The notes under the pieces: model-generated | The model's input: only the letters and a program-made list of their open reading frames with translations | Database searches by the model: none | Told to the model about the DNA's origin: nothing | Assembly: GCA_963709175.1 (NCBI GenBank) | Contig: CAVPVK010000012.1 | Coordinates: forward strand, 496,001-560,000 | DNA length: 64,000 nt | Source: JANXQG01 sp963709175 | Lineage (GTDB): Bacteria; Planctomycetota; Planctomycetia; Pirellulales; Thermoguttaceae | Reading direction: 5' to 3' | Made by a program: the position numbers and the translations under genes | Shown: positions 8,430 to 18,600 of the stretch, piece after piece | How the letters are laid out: each line of letters opens with the position of its first letter | Position numbering within the stretch: position 1 is the stretch's first letter

Positions 8430-10334
8430 ATGCTCAACGTCACGCTCGGCACCGCCGGACACGTCGATCACGGCAAGACGCTGCTCGTGCAGTCGTTGAC
8501 CGGCTGCAACACCGACCGCCTCAAGGAGGAGCAAGAGCGGGGCATGTCGATCGACCTGGGCTATGCCTCGTGCCGCCTTCGGGACCTGGAGGTGGGCATC
8601 GTCGACGTGCCCGGTCACGAGAGCTTCGTCAAGACGATGGTCGCCGGGGCGTGCGGTATGGACGGCGTGATCCTCGTCGTCGCGGCCGACGACGGCATCA
8701 TGCCCCAGACCCGCGAGCATCTGGACATCCTCACGCTGCTGGGACTTCGCCACGGCCTGGTGGCGCTGACGAAGATCGATCGCGTGCAAGAAGGCCGGCG
8801 GCAGGAAGTCATCGCCGATCTCGGACACTTCTTGCGTGGGACCTTTCTCGAGGCCGCGCCGATCCTGCCTTTCTCCAACATCACTTTCGAGGGCTTCCAT
8901 GAACTGCAACTCGCCCTGGAATGCCTGGTGCGGGCGATCGCGCCACGACGGGCCGATGGCGTCTTCCGCATGCCGTTGGACCGGGCCTTCTCCGCCAAGG
9001 GCTTCGGCACGATCGTGGCGGGGATCCCGGTTGCCGGGGCCGCGTCGCAGGGCGGCGAGGTGGTCCTGCTTCCCCAGGGCGTTCGCGGCCGTATCAAGCG
9101 CATCGAGGTCTACGGGCAACCGGCCGACGCCGTGGTTTCCGGTCAATGCGCAGCGATCAACCTTGGTCATTGCGACGCCAAGGGGGTCAGCCGCGGCGAC
9201 GTCCTCACCCTGCCCGATTACTTCCAGCCGGAGGAATTCTATGCCTGCCGGTTGCGGCTCTTGCCGCTAGAGAAGATCTCGTTGAAGAGCGGCGCGGAGT
9301 TGAAATTCCACACCGGCACTAGCGAGGTCAACGCCACGCTCTATCCTCTTGCCTCAGGCGATCTCCACGGCAATACCATGCAGATCGTGCAGTTTCGCCT
9401 GAAGCGGCCCATCGTGGCCGCACCCGGCGATCCCTTCATCGTCCGTAGTTTCTCGCCCGTCCGCACCATTGGCGGCGGCGCGATCATCGAAGCCATCCCA
9501 CGGCGGCTCAAGCGCAACCGGCCTGAGATTGAGAACGATCTAACCGAACGGGCAGCGGCGGCGACCGACGACGCGCGATTCGTGGAATACGCCATACGGA
9601 CCGCGGCGTCGGGCGCCGCCGCGAAGGCCGACCTGGCCCGAAGAACCAAGACCCTCCTGCCGCGTTTGGCGGCGATTCTATCGGGCCTCGTGCAACAGTG
9701 GAAGGTGCTTGCCTTAGGAAGTGATTGCTATCTGCATTGTGCCGTGGCCGCCGAGATCGGCGAGCAGCTCCGGGGCCGACTGGCCGAGTATCATCGCCAA
9801 GCGCCGGAAAGTCCGGGCATGACCTGGGAACAACTTGCCGGGGCACTTCCCCGCCCGCGGCCGGTACTGGAGGCCGTCGTGGGGCTTCTAAAGACGGAAG
9901 GCCGAGTTGTGGAACAAAGTCAGCGCTTGGCACTGGCCGAGCATCGACCGAAGTTTCAGGATCGCGACGCCGCCCATCTGGAGAAGATTGAAGGCTGTTT
10001 CCGGCAGCAGGGTTTTGCCCCGCCCAGCGCGGCTGTACTGGCCGAAGAACTTGGCCTCGCGCCGGCCGCCTTGGAAAAACTCCTCGGCATTCTTCAGGAA
10101 CACCGGCGGCTGGTGGCTGTGGGCGACGGGCTGCTGTTCCACTGCGAAGCCGTCCAGCGGGCTCGACTCCTCTTGGTTGAGCACATTGAGAAGGAAGGCC
10201 GACTGGAGAGCGTGCAGTTCAAGTACCTGGTGAACACGACGCGGAAATTTGCCCTTCCGCTCCTGGACTATTTCGACCGCACGGGCTTGCTCCGCCGCGT
10301 GGGCAACACGCGCTATCTGAAAGGGCGGCCGTGA
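8430..10334 (+). CDS. selB: Selenocysteine-specific elongation factor SelB
   Basis: The protein has 634 residues. SelB is the EF-Tu-like GTPase that brings selenocysteyl-tRNA to UGA codons marked by a SECIS hairpin. The GTPase domain occupies residues 1-170: P-loop GTAGHVDHGKT, switch region ERGMSIDLGY, DVPGHE, and LTKID for guanine recognition. Two beta-barrel domains follow (from about 175 to 350), then a C-terminal set of winged-helix repeats to the end that would bind SECIS RNA. ATG 8430 is chosen; the frame is open further upstream over selA but family sequence begins at MLNVTLGTAGHVDHG. It is directly downstream of selA with one base between the stop and the start codon, a classical selAB operon. 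No tRNA-Sec gene, selD or obvious selenoprotein was found in this window. Confidence 0.95.
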   Translation: MLNVTLGTAGHVDHGKTLLVQSLTGCNTDRLKEEQERGMSIDLGYASCRLRDLEVGIVDVPGHESFVKTMVAGACGMDGVILVVAADDGIMPQTREHLDILTLLGLRHGLVALTKIDRVQEGRRQEVIADLGHFLRGTFLEAAPILPFSNITFEGFHELQLALECLVRAIAPRRADGVFRMPLDRAFSAKGFGTIVAGIPVAGAASQGGEVVLLPQGVRGRIKRIEVYGQPADAVVSGQCAAINLGHCDAKGVSRGDVLTLPDYFQPEEFYACRLRLLPLEKISLKSGAELKFHTGTSEVNATLYPLASGDLHGNTMQIVQFRLKRPIVAAPGDPFIVRSFSPVRTIGGGAIIEAIPRRLKRNRPEIENDLTERAAAATDDARFVEYAIRTAASGAAAKADLARRTKTLLPRLAAILSGLVQQWKVLALGSDCYLHCAVAAEIGEQLRGRLAEYHRQAPESPGMTWEQLAGALPRPRPVLEAVVGLLKTEGRVVEQSQRLALAEHRPKFQDRDAAHLEKIEGCFRQQGFAPPSAAVLAEELGLAPAALEKLLGILQEHRRLVAVGDGLLFHCEAVQRARLLLVEHIEKEGRLESVQFKYLVNTTRKFALPLLDYFDRTGLLRRVGNTRYLKGRP

Positions 10335-10368
10335 GAATGGGCCCGTTCTACGCTGGGTCGTCGCACTA

Positions 10369-10692
10369 TCAATCTGCGCGAATGATGGTCCACTGATGCC
10401 AGTCATTGCGATAGTTGCGTTGATAAGCGGCCGCCGGCAAGGCCCGTGCGCCAAAGTATCCGTAGGCAAATGGTTGCCCGTGCAGATAGGTTGCCGGCTG
10501 CGGGGAGGGGTGCAGGCACCCTCGAGCCGATGGCTGACGCTGAAGTGGGTACAACGACTGGGTGGCGGGGGCGCCGGCACCTTGCCAGTCTGATGTTGCC
10601 GGCTGCCATGTAGCCCCATCGACCGTGGTTGCGATCCATGCAAGAAAAAGCAAACTGATCAAGGCCAAGAGCGATTGCAAGACCGGCTTCAT
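10369..10692 (-). CDS. Small secreted protein, aromatic-rich C-terminus
   Basis: The protein has 107 residues. Residues 1-26 are a clear signal peptide (QSLLALISLLFLAWIATTVDG then A). The mature part is rich in Gln, Pro and Tyr and ends with FAYGYFGARALPAAAYQRNYRNDWHQWTII. A similar closing pattern (YGYFGA followed by Tyr, Arg and Trp) recurs in small exported planctomycete proteins of unknown function. It is convergent with selB, 34 bases away. There is no recognised domain. The ATG is followed immediately by a basic residue and hydrophobic core, which supports the start. Confidence 0.55.
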   Translation of the reverse strand: MKPVLQSLLALISLLFLAWIATTVDGATWQPATSDWQGAGAPATQSLYPLQRQPSARGCLHPSPQPATYLHGQPFAYGYFGARALPAAAYQRNYRNDWHQWTIIRAD

Positions 10693-10921
10693 TGTGGTTC
10701 TCCGTAGAGTCTATTGCTTTGATCGGCCACGGATGGTCGAGCCACGAGGCCACTTATTCCGGTGGTGCGAGATTTTTCGGAATTTCTGGTTAACTTTTGA
10801 CGACCAGGCAAGATGGATAAACCTTCCAACCCCTCTGGAGGCTTATTGATTTCCTATTACATGCAATAAAGAATAATTAGGTAATCTTAATTCCGTTCAT
10901 CCCCTCCAGGAGCAATAGAAG

Positions 10922-11926
10922 ATGAAATTGATGGCATGCAGCTTGGGCGTGGCGTTCGTATCGCTATCGATGGTCGCACCAGCCATGGCAGCGCAGGTAA
11001 CGCCGGCCCCACCGCCCGCAGAGACCATTCCACCGGGGTCTACTCCAGAGCCAACCGGAGAAGCTGTGGCTTCCACGCCGGAAAAAGCAGCCAATGCGGT
11101 TGTCCCCGAGTTGATCGGGCTGCTATCGGACCCCTGCTGGGAAAAGCGGCTGTGGGCCGCCGACAACCTGGCAAATTTCGGACCCGAAGGAAAAGCGGCC
11201 GCGCCGGGACTTAGCGGGCTGCTCTTCGACCCGGTTCCGGCGATACGGCAATCCGCCGCCGTTGCCCTGGGCCGAATTGGGCACCCGGTTGAGAACGCCG
11301 CGTCGGGGTCTGAAAACTCCACCCTGGTGGCCGAGAAGGCGGGACCGGGCCTGGCGGCCCTGTTGTGCGATCCCACGCCGAACGTTCGCGAAGCGGCCGC
11401 CCGAGCCCTGATCGATGTCGGCCCGGCGGTCAAAGTGGTTATTCCCACGGTAACCGCCGACCTCGATAATCCGAACTGGCACGTCCGCCGGTTGGCGGCC
11501 GAGGTGCTGGGAGGAATGGGGACCGTCGCTGAGGCGGTCATCCCTCAATTGGCGAAACACGTGGACGATTGCGACCCGATCGTGCGCATCGCGGCCGCCA
11601 CGGCATTGACCAGGGTCTATGCCAAGCTGGATTCGGCCTTGCCGTGGGTGACCAGGCTGCTCCGTGATCCACACCCTGGCGTCCGCGCCTTGGCTGCCGA
11701 TTTGTTGGGCTCGTTTGGACCCGAGGCCAAGCAGGTCATTTCGGCCCTTGCGGACACTTTGGGTGATTGCGAGTATCGCGTGCGAATTGCCGCCGTGAGG
11801 GCCTTGGGAGAGATGGGGCCTGCGGCGAACAAAGTCTTTTCCAGCATTGCGGCCCTGCTCCATGACAGCGTGGCCGATGTCCGCCTGGAGGCCATGGCCA
11901 CGATGATGCGGATCAAAGGGGCCTGA
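10922..11926 (+). CDS. Exported HEAT-repeat protein
   Basis: The protein has 334 residues. A signal peptide is at residues 1-24 (MACSLGVAFVSLSMVAPAMAA) followed by a Pro-rich linker to about residue 55. From there to the end come about eight HEAT/PBS-type helical repeats of 37-39 residues, each with a recurring pattern such as VPELIGLLSDPCWEKRLWAA, then LGRIG, ALIDVG, LGGMG, LLGSFG, LGEMG at repeat ends. The fold is a scaffold for protein contacts and no enzyme residues are expected. AGGAG sits about nine bases before the ATG. The gene stands alone between two minus-strand genes. The partner is unknown. Confidence 0.8.
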   Translation: MKLMACSLGVAFVSLSMVAPAMAAQVTPAPPPAETIPPGSTPEPTGEAVASTPEKAANAVVPELIGLLSDPCWEKRLWAADNLANFGPEGKAAAPGLSGLLFDPVPAIRQSAAVALGRIGHPVENAASGSENSTLVAEKAGPGLAALLCDPTPNVREAAARALIDVGPAVKVVIPTVTADLDNPNWHVRRLAAEVLGGMGTVAEAVIPQLAKHVDDCDPIVRIAAATALTRVYAKLDSALPWVTRLLRDPHPGVRALAADLLGSFGPEAKQVISALADTLGDCEYRVRIAAVRALGEMGPAANKVFSSIAALLHDSVADVRLEAMATMMRIKGA

Positions 11927-12082
11927 TGCATTCGGCGGAGCCGTCTTCGCTTCAGTTGCCTTGCGGCATGACAGTGAGTTCGTACCCTTGAAGAAAAGGA
12001 CCGCTGAATTTGGGATGAAGAAACGGGACGATCCGTAACGTGGAAATTGGGCGGGCATATTTGCGGGAACGACCGGGGCGGG

Positions 12083-13441
12083 TCAGGCAGATTCCACGAT
12101 CGGCAGTTCGACAACGATTCGAGTGCCACAGCCAGGCGCGCTGTCGACGATTACGGAGCCTCCGAACAGCCTGGCTCGTTCGCGAATTCCCAAAAGCCCA
12201 AACCGGGCCGGATCGACGTTCGCCGGATCGAAGCCAACGCCCGTATCTTCAACTTCGATCCGAATGCGGTCTCCGACCTGTGCGAGCTCGACGCGAATCT
12301 TGTCGCAATGACTGTGACGGCATGCGTTCGTTAGCGACTCCTGGACAATGCGGAAGACAGTCGTCTCCAGTGGAGGCACCAACCGTCCGAATTGCACCCG
12401 ACTGGAGTGTTCGATCTCGATCGCCCCGTTATTCGATGCCTCGTGGACAAGATTCTCTATGGCAGCAATGAGACCCGACTCGTCGAGTTCCGCCGGGCGG
12501 AGGCCACGCATCAATTGCCGCGCGTCGGCGATCGCCTCGCGCAATAAATGCGCGACGCGGTTCAGGTCTTCGATCGCCGCATTCCCGACTTCGCTCTGCA
12601 AACGGTATAAGCAGCCTTCCAGGATCATCATAGCACCGGTCATTGACTGAATGGCGCCATCGTGGATCTCGTAGGCAATCACTTGCCTGTGCTTCTCGTA
12701 AACCTCCAGGAGCTGCCGCAAGACCCGTTGCTCTTGGCGGATGGCTTCTTCAGCGAAATTGCGATGCGCGATCTCCGTTCGCAGTTGCTCATTGACCGCA
12801 GCCAATTCCTGGGTCCGCAATTCGACGCGATTCTCCAAATGTCGATGTGATTCGCGCAGCGCTTCTTCCGCCTGCTGCTGTGCAATCAGCGTGCGCAAGG
12901 CCATCATGCCATAGGCCAGGTTGTCGGCAAGCGCCTGAAGAAGTGCGACTTCGTCCGCGTCAAAAGCGCCGGGTTCCGGAGCGTAAATGGTGATGGCGCC
13001 GAGGACTGCCCCGCTTGAGATTAGCGGAAGGCTCACAACCGACCCAAATCCTCGACACAAGGCTTGTTCGCGCCAAGGGGCAAAGTCGGCAGCGGCAAGC
13101 GTGTCTTTGATGACACATGGCGCTGCGTTGCGTATCGCGGTGCCCGTTGGTCCGCGTCCACGATCGACATCGGCCCAAGTGAGATTGACTGTCTGGAGGT
13201 AGCCCTCCTCAAAACCGGCTTGGGAGACCGGCCGGACGGACTTCTGGTCATTACATTCAGCCAGCCCCACCCAGGCTAATCGGTAGCCAGCGGTGTTGAC
13301 GATGATCCGGCACACCCGGGACAGCAGGTCCGACTCTTCGTGGGCCTGTACCAGGGCGCGACAGCACTGGCCCAAGGCCGCCAACGCCCGAGCCGTCTTA
13401 CGCATGATGGTCCAGTTATTCGCCGTTTCGTGATTATCCAC
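12083..13441 (-). CDS. GAF-domain sensor histidine kinase, NarL/HisKA_3 type, orphan
   Basis: The protein has 452 residues and no membrane segment. A GAF domain spans about residues 30-190 (LLSRVCRIIVNTAGYRLAWVG to LQALADNLAYGM), followed by a coiled coil (about 195-245). The HisKA_3 dimerisation helix carries the phospho-acceptor His in AYEIHDGAIQS, and the HATPase_c domain has the N-box ESLTNACRHSHC, the G1 motif DTGVGFDP and the GLLGIRERA loop. A cytoplasmic kinase of this type would phosphorylate a NarL-type regulator, but no response regulator gene is adjacent on either side. The recorded start is a GTG; an ATG 12 codons later (MRKTARAL) is also possible. Confidence 0.9.
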   Translation of the reverse strand: MDNHETANNWTIMRKTARALAALGQCCRALVQAHEESDLLSRVCRIIVNTAGYRLAWVGLAECNDQKSVRPVSQAGFEEGYLQTVNLTWADVDRGRGPTGTAIRNAAPCVIKDTLAAADFAPWREQALCRGFGSVVSLPLISSGAVLGAITIYAPEPGAFDADEVALLQALADNLAYGMMALRTLIAQQQAEEALRESHRHLENRVELRTQELAAVNEQLRTEIAHRNFAEEAIRQEQRVLRQLLEVYEKHRQVIAYEIHDGAIQSMTGAMMILEGCLYRLQSEVGNAAIEDLNRVAHLLREAIADARQLMRGLRPAELDESGLIAAIENLVHEASNNGAIEIEHSSRVQFGRLVPPLETTVFRIVQESLTNACRHSHCDKIRVELAQVGDRIRIEVEDTGVGFDPANVDPARFGLLGIRERARLFGGSVIVDSAPGCGTRIVVELPIVESA

Positions 13442-13806
13442 GGTGACCCACTTGTCCGGAAACGACTCCGAATAACGGAATTCATTCCGTTTAAGCGGAC
13501 CGAAGTCCGGTTTAAAAAACTTCGCGGAGGCACCTCGTCCCGCAAGAGATGAACCTCTTGCCAGGAGTGTATTCTACCGTTTGGTGCGGCGTCTGCCAGC
13601 TGGGGTGGGATGGCGGATGGCGGCAGACAGGCAAAAACTGAGCATACTGTCCTTCTTCCAGGGGAGACACGCTCATCGCCAGCACGGAGAGGGGAGTAAA
13701 TGGGCCACTATCAGGACCGCATCGGTCACTTCTTCCATTCTGGCGTAATTCGTGACCACCAGTAACCGGCGGCGGGCAATCGGGCTTCGCGAGCTAAAAT
13801 GCCGCG
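13442..13806. other. Intergenic region, palindrome near its left end, otherwise empty
   Basis: No coding frame here looks genuine. A perfect palindrome AACGGAAT-TC-ATTCCGTT lies at 13474-13491, next to a small hairpin CGGAC/GTCCG at about 13496-13509. The rest (13520-13806) is GC-rich unique sequence with nothing I can identify. Confidence 0.5.
13474..13491. repeat. Short palindrome, AACGGAATTCATTCCGTT family, copy 1
   Basis: Perfect 8-bp arms with a 2-base loop. The same core (CGGAATTCA then C or T, then TCCG) occurs in inverted orientation at 56308-56331. It lies in the upstream region of the GAF histidine kinase gene, 33 bases before its start. Confidence 0.5.
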
Positions 13807-14133
13807 TCACACTTCGCCCTGATAGGCTTTGAGAATCTCGACAATCATCGACCCGAATCTCTCCTGAAGGTCGTCGCAGCGAGGCTCGTTTCTTAGTTCG
13901 ACGCCTTTGCGCACGCTGCGAATCAGTCCAGCTTCCCGCAAAATCTTGATGTGCTGAGAAAGAGTCGACTTCGGCAGTGGCGTTTTATTAACGTTCAGGA
14001 ATGTCGAGCAGTTTTTTGCACAGTCCGCATCCAGCAGTTCAACGAATATGCGAACGCGTGCCGGGTCCGAGAGGGCATAGAGAATTCCCTGGACCGTCAC
14101 TTCCTCAGCAGTAGGGTGGAACAGCGGCCGCAT
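13807..14133 (-). CDS. ArsR-type winged-helix transcriptional regulator
   Basis: The protein has 108 residues. The HTH core is visible: ILYALSDPARVRIFVELL, then LPKSTLSQHIKILREAGLIRSVRKGVELRNE, the usual recognition helix and wing. A Cys pair (CAKNCSTF) sits between the first helices, but there is no standard ELCVCDL metal site. The start chosen is the ATG before RPLFHPTAEEVT, because relatives begin near the same FHP motif; an upstream TTG at 14172 would add 13 residues. The gene is divergent from the efflux operon starting near 14391, so it probably represses it. The inducer is unknown. Confidence 0.85.
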   Translation of the reverse strand: MRPLFHPTAEEVTVQGILYALSDPARVRIFVELLDADCAKNCSTFLNVNKTPLPKSTLSQHIKILREAGLIRSVRKGVELRNEPRCDDLQERFGSMIVEILKAYQGEV

Positions 14134-14196
14134 GGCAAAATTGTAGCGCGCATTGACTCTATAGTCCAGCAAACCTAGGATACCGTAGTCCTGAAT

Positions 14197-14208
14197 TATT
14201 GCACAATA
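14197..14208. promoter_or_regulatory. Candidate operator TATTG-CA-CAATA between regulator and efflux genes
   Basis: A perfect 5-bp inverted repeat with a 2-base centre lies in the divergent gap between the ArsR-type regulator and the RND pump genes. Position and symmetry fit an operator, but it is short and no second copy was found. Confidence 0.3.
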
Positions 14209-14390
14209 GGCGATTTATTGCCAGGAAAAGCAGGTACGGTCTCGGCTCCCGGCGTACAATAAAGAAAACTCAAGTTCGACGAGCTTGCTGGAATCGAATG
14301 GAAATATCTTTTGAATCTTCTAAATATGTCAAACAGAATTCTCTATATGGAATATGTCGCGGCCAACGGCAGGGAAGACGATGGGGAACG

Positions 14391-15695
14391 TTGACACGCG
14401 TATTCCCGGCACTGCAGAGGCGTCAGTCTGCCAACCGTCTGACCGCCGTTCTCATTTCGCTGGGCCTGCTCGGGATAGCCGGTTGCTCAGGTAGGCTCGC
14501 GGACAATAAGCCGCCTGGCCCGCCCGAAGTGAGCGTGGCCCGCCCCATTGAAAAGGACGTGGTCGAGTGGGACGTCTACACCGGGCATCTTCAGGCGCCC
14601 GAGGCGGCGAACGTTGTGGCGCGCGTCAGCGGCATGATCATGGAAATGCCGTTCGAAGAAGGGGCTATCGTAAAGCGGGGTGAGCTGCTGGCGGTAATCG
14701 ACCAGCGGCCCTTCAAGGCCGAGCTTGATTCGAAACAAGCAGACCAACAGAAGGCCGAATCAGTGTTGGCGATTGCGAAACTGACCTTGGACCGCAACCG
14801 GGAATTGCGAAAGTCCAATGCCGCTTCGCAGCAGGACTTGGACAATGCGAAGGCCACCTTCGAACAGGCCGAAGCGGCGGTCGCCGGCGCGAAAGCGGCC
14901 GTCGAATCGGCACGATTGAACCTGGGATGGTGCAGGGTCTTGTCGCCAATTGATGGAAGGGTCAGCAACAAGCTGGTGACGGTCGGCAACCTTGTGAATG
15001 GCGGCGCGGGTCAGGCAACCCTGCTGACCACCGTGCAGTCGGTCTCCCCGGTATATTGCTATGTCGACGTCGATGAACGATCGGTATTGAAATATCAAGA
15101 ACTTGCCGGGGAACGACGGCTCCTCAGCGCTCCGGATGGGAAAGTGCCGTGCTATGTCGAACTGGGGAATGAAACGGCCTTTCCGCACGCAGGCGTCATC
15201 GATTTCGTCGATAACCACGTCGATCCGTCCACCGGCACCATGCGCGTTCGCGGTGTCTTTAAGAACCGGTCCGGACTGCTCGTCCCCGGTTTTTTCGCCC
15301 GGCTCAGAGTGCCCGGAAGCGCCCGTTACCGAGCGACCTTGGTTCCCGATACGGCCGTCGCGAAGGACCAGAACCAATACAACGTCTTAGTGGTGGACAA
15401 GGACAAGAAGGCATCCGTCCGTGCGGTGAAGTTGGGTGCCCTTTTTGGAGGTTTGCGGTCGATCGTTTCCGGCATCAGCGCTGCCGATTGGATCGTAACC
15501 AACGGACAGATGCACGCTCGGCCCGGTTCCACGGTGACTACGACCGAAGTGCCCATCAATGTCGATGAGGGCGCGTTTCCGGATCCAGGCCCGGCGGTCG
15601 CTCGAATCCATGCCGCAGCCGACGTTAATTCTTCCGACTCGGTCAGCGCTTACGCGCCGATTACTGCCACCGAAACCGCGACCAGAAAGCGGTAA
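14391..15695 (+). CDS. RND efflux periplasmic adaptor (membrane fusion protein, AcrA/MexA family), lipoprotein
   Basis: The protein has about 434 residues from the start chosen here. The N-terminus has a lipoprotein signal ending in LGLLGIAGC, so Cys would be lipidated. The order is that of AcrA: lipoyl/barrel-sandwich half GMIMEMPFEEGAIVKRGELLAVID, a long helical hairpin with heptads (KQADQQKAESVLAIAKLTL to KAAVESARLNL), the second lipoyl half WCRVLSPIDGRVSNKLVTVGNLV, a beta-barrel and a membrane-proximal domain, then an extended C-terminal tail. The frame is open back to 14199, but the region before the signal peptide has no protein character. I chose TTG 14391 (GGGGA five bases upstream) as the likely start; ATG 14298 is the alternative. 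The stop overlaps the start of the transporter gene (TAATG). Confidence 0.88.
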   Translation: MTRVFPALQRRQSANRLTAVLISLGLLGIAGCSGRLADNKPPGPPEVSVARPIEKDVVEWDVYTGHLQAPEAANVVARVSGMIMEMPFEEGAIVKRGELLAVIDQRPFKAELDSKQADQQKAESVLAIAKLTLDRNRELRKSNAASQQDLDNAKATFEQAEAAVAGAKAAVESARLNLGWCRVLSPIDGRVSNKLVTVGNLVNGGAGQATLLTTVQSVSPVYCYVDVDERSVLKYQELAGERRLLSAPDGKVPCYVELGNETAFPHAGVIDFVDNHVDPSTGTMRVRGVFKNRSGLLVPGFFARLRVPGSARYRATLVPDTAVAKDQNQYNVLVVDKDKKASVRAVKLGALFGGLRSIVSGISAADWIVTNGQMHARPGSTVTTTEVPINVDEGAFPDPGPAVARIHAAADVNSSDSVSAYAPITATETATRKR

Positions 15696-18600
15696 TGCGC
15701 TTCGCTTATTTCTTTATCGAGCGGCCGGTCTTTGCCGCCGTCCTGTCGATCGTTACGGTTATCGTCGGCGCGATTGCTCTTCTCACCTTGCCGATCGCGC
15801 AATTCCCGGCGATTGCCCCGCCCACGGTTACCGTCAACGCCAGCTATCCCGGCGCCAACGCCAAGACAGTGGCGGAGACAGTGGCCACGCCGATCGAAGA
15901 GCAGATTAACGGCGTTGAAGGCATGCTCTACATGTCGAGCCAGAGCACGAACGACGGCAACATGGCGCTGACCGTGACGTTCAAGCTGGGCACGAATTTG
16001 GACATCGCCCAGGTGCAGGTTCAGAACCGGGTGGCGATCGCGCAGCCCCTTTTGCCGCCGGACGTGCAGCGCGGCGGCATTGTCGTAAAAAAGGCGTCGC
16101 CGGACATCACGCTTGGAATAGCGGTCTATTCTCCCGACGGCAGCCGCGATCCGCTGTACGTGAGCAACTATGTGACGTTGCAGATCAAGGATGAATTAGC
16201 CCGTCTTCCCGGTGTGGGCGACTTGACCGTTTTTGGCGTGCGCGACTATTCGATGCGTCTCTGGTTGAATCCGGAACAATTGGCATCGCGGAATATAACG
16301 GTCGGCGACGTTATCGCGGCCGTGCAGGAGCAGAACGTGCAAGTCGCCGCCGGCGTTGTTGGCGGCCCGCCGCTGCCGCCCGGCAAAGTGCCGTTTCAAT
16401 ATACCGTCAATGCGTTGGGACGGCTGATCGAACCCAAGGAATTCGCGGCAATCGTCGTCAAGACCGGGGCGGACGGCAGCGTAACCTGCGTGAAAGACGT
16501 CGCCCGCGTGGAGTTGGGGGCGGCCGATTACAGCACGAACACCCATTACGACGGTCTCCCCGCCGTCGGCATCGGCGTGTTCCAACTCCCGGGCACTAAC
16601 TCCATCGCCACGGCAAATGCGATCTACAAGAAGTTGGATGAGCTAAAGAAAAACTTCCCGACGGGCATCGATTATGCCATCCCCTACGACACGACCACGT
16701 TCGTGCGCGACAGCATCAGGGACGTGACCAAAACGCTCTTCGAGGCGATCGGCCTGGTGGCGCTGGTGGTCCTGGTGTTTTTGCAGAATTGGCGCGCATC
16801 GATCGTGCCGCTGCTGGCCATTCCGGTTTCGTTGATCGGAACCTTCGCGGTGATGGCGGTTTTCGGCTTTTCCTTGAACAATTTGTCGTTGTTCGGCCTG
16901 GTATTGGCGATTGGCATCGTCGTGGACGACGCCATCGTTGTGGTGGAGAACGTCGATCGTTGGATCGAGCAGGGGATCTCGCCGCGCGACGCGGCTTACC
17001 GGGCCATGGAAGAAGTCACGCCGGCGGTTATTGCGATTGCATGCGGGCTGACTGCTGTTTTCGTGCCAGTTGCGTTCATCAGCGGAATTACCGGGCAGTT
17101 TTACCGGCAGTTTGCCTTGACGATCTCCTTTGCAACGATCCTCTCCGCGTTCAACTCGCTGACGCTCAGCCCCGCGCTGGCAGCGCTCATTCTCAAGCCG
17201 CACGCGGCCAAGAAGGATTGGTTGACATGGGTCATTGATCTGTTGTTGGGCTGGTTTTTCCGCCTGTTCAATAGCGGTTTGGAAAAACTGAATGCCGGAT
17301 ACGCCGTGGTGCTTGGCCACGTGGCTCGCCTTTCGATCCTGGTCCTTGCGGTGTACGCGGGTTTGCTCGTCCTGGCCTACCTGGGATTCAAGAGTGTTCC
17401 GCTCGGTTTCATTCCTCAACAGGATCAAGGGTATCTGATTGTGGCATTGCAATTGCCCGACGCGTCGTCCATCGACCGCACGGACGCGGTGCTCCAGCGG
17501 ATGTCGGATATCGCGATCAAGATGCCGGGCGTGGAAGGCACCTTTGCCATTACCGGACTCAACCTGTTGACCGGCACGAATCAAACGAACACGGCGACGA
17601 TGTTCCTGCCGCTGAAGGGTTTCGGCGAACGAACCGGAAAGCCGGACCAAAGCGGCGGCGCCATGGCCGCGTACTTGATGGGGCAATTCAGCCAGATCAA
17701 AGAAGGGTTTTCTCTCGTGCTGATGCCGCCGCCCGTACAAGGGATCGGGCAAGCGGGAGGATTCAAGATGCAGGTGGAAGATCGCTCGGGGCGAGCGACG
17801 CCGCAGCAATTAGAGGCCGTAACCGGCGCGCTGATCGCCGATGCCCGCGCGGACCCGCGGATCGCCGCTGTGTTCTCGTCCTTTCGTGCCAGCGTTCCAC
17901 AGTTGTATGCGAACGTCGATCGCGTCAAGGCCAAGAAAGAGAACGTCACCGTCACCAATATTTTCCAGGCGCTTCAGGTCTATCTGGGGAGCTATTATAT
18001 CAACGACTTCAACTACCTGGGCAGAACCTACAGGGTAATCGCTCAGGCCGAGGCCCCTTTTCGCGCACTGGCCTCCGACGTCGCGCAGCTCAAAACCCGC
18101 AACGGTTCCGGCGCGATGGTGCCGTTAGGAACCATCATCGATTTGAAGGACGTTGTCGATGCCGATCGAATCAATCGATACGACCTTTATCCGTCCGCCG
18201 AGATCAATGGCGCCGGCGCCACGGGGGTAAGCAGCGGACAGGCCATCCAGATCATGGAGACCCTTGCCAGGAAGGATCTTCCCCCCGGCTTTGGCTATGA
18301 ATGGACCGAACTGGCCTTTCAGGAGGAAACGGCTGGCAACACGGCGTTCTATATCTTCCCGCTTTGCGTCTTGTTCGTTTTTCTCACGCACTCGGCCGAA
18401 TACGAAAGCTTCTCGCTGGCGTTGGCGATTATTCTGATCGTGCCGATGTGCCTGCTGTGCGGCATTGCGGGCGTTTATCTCAGCAAGCTCGACAACAACA
18501 TCTTCACCCAGATTGGGTTCGTGGTTCTCGCCGGTATGAGCGTGAAGAACGCCGTATTGATCGTAGAATTTGCCAAGCAGCAACAAGAACACAATCCACA

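Noticed and set aside
6992..10921. tRNA-Sec gene near selAB
   Set aside because: No 90-base cloverleaf with a TCA anticodon loop was found by eye; absence is not proven without a covariance search.
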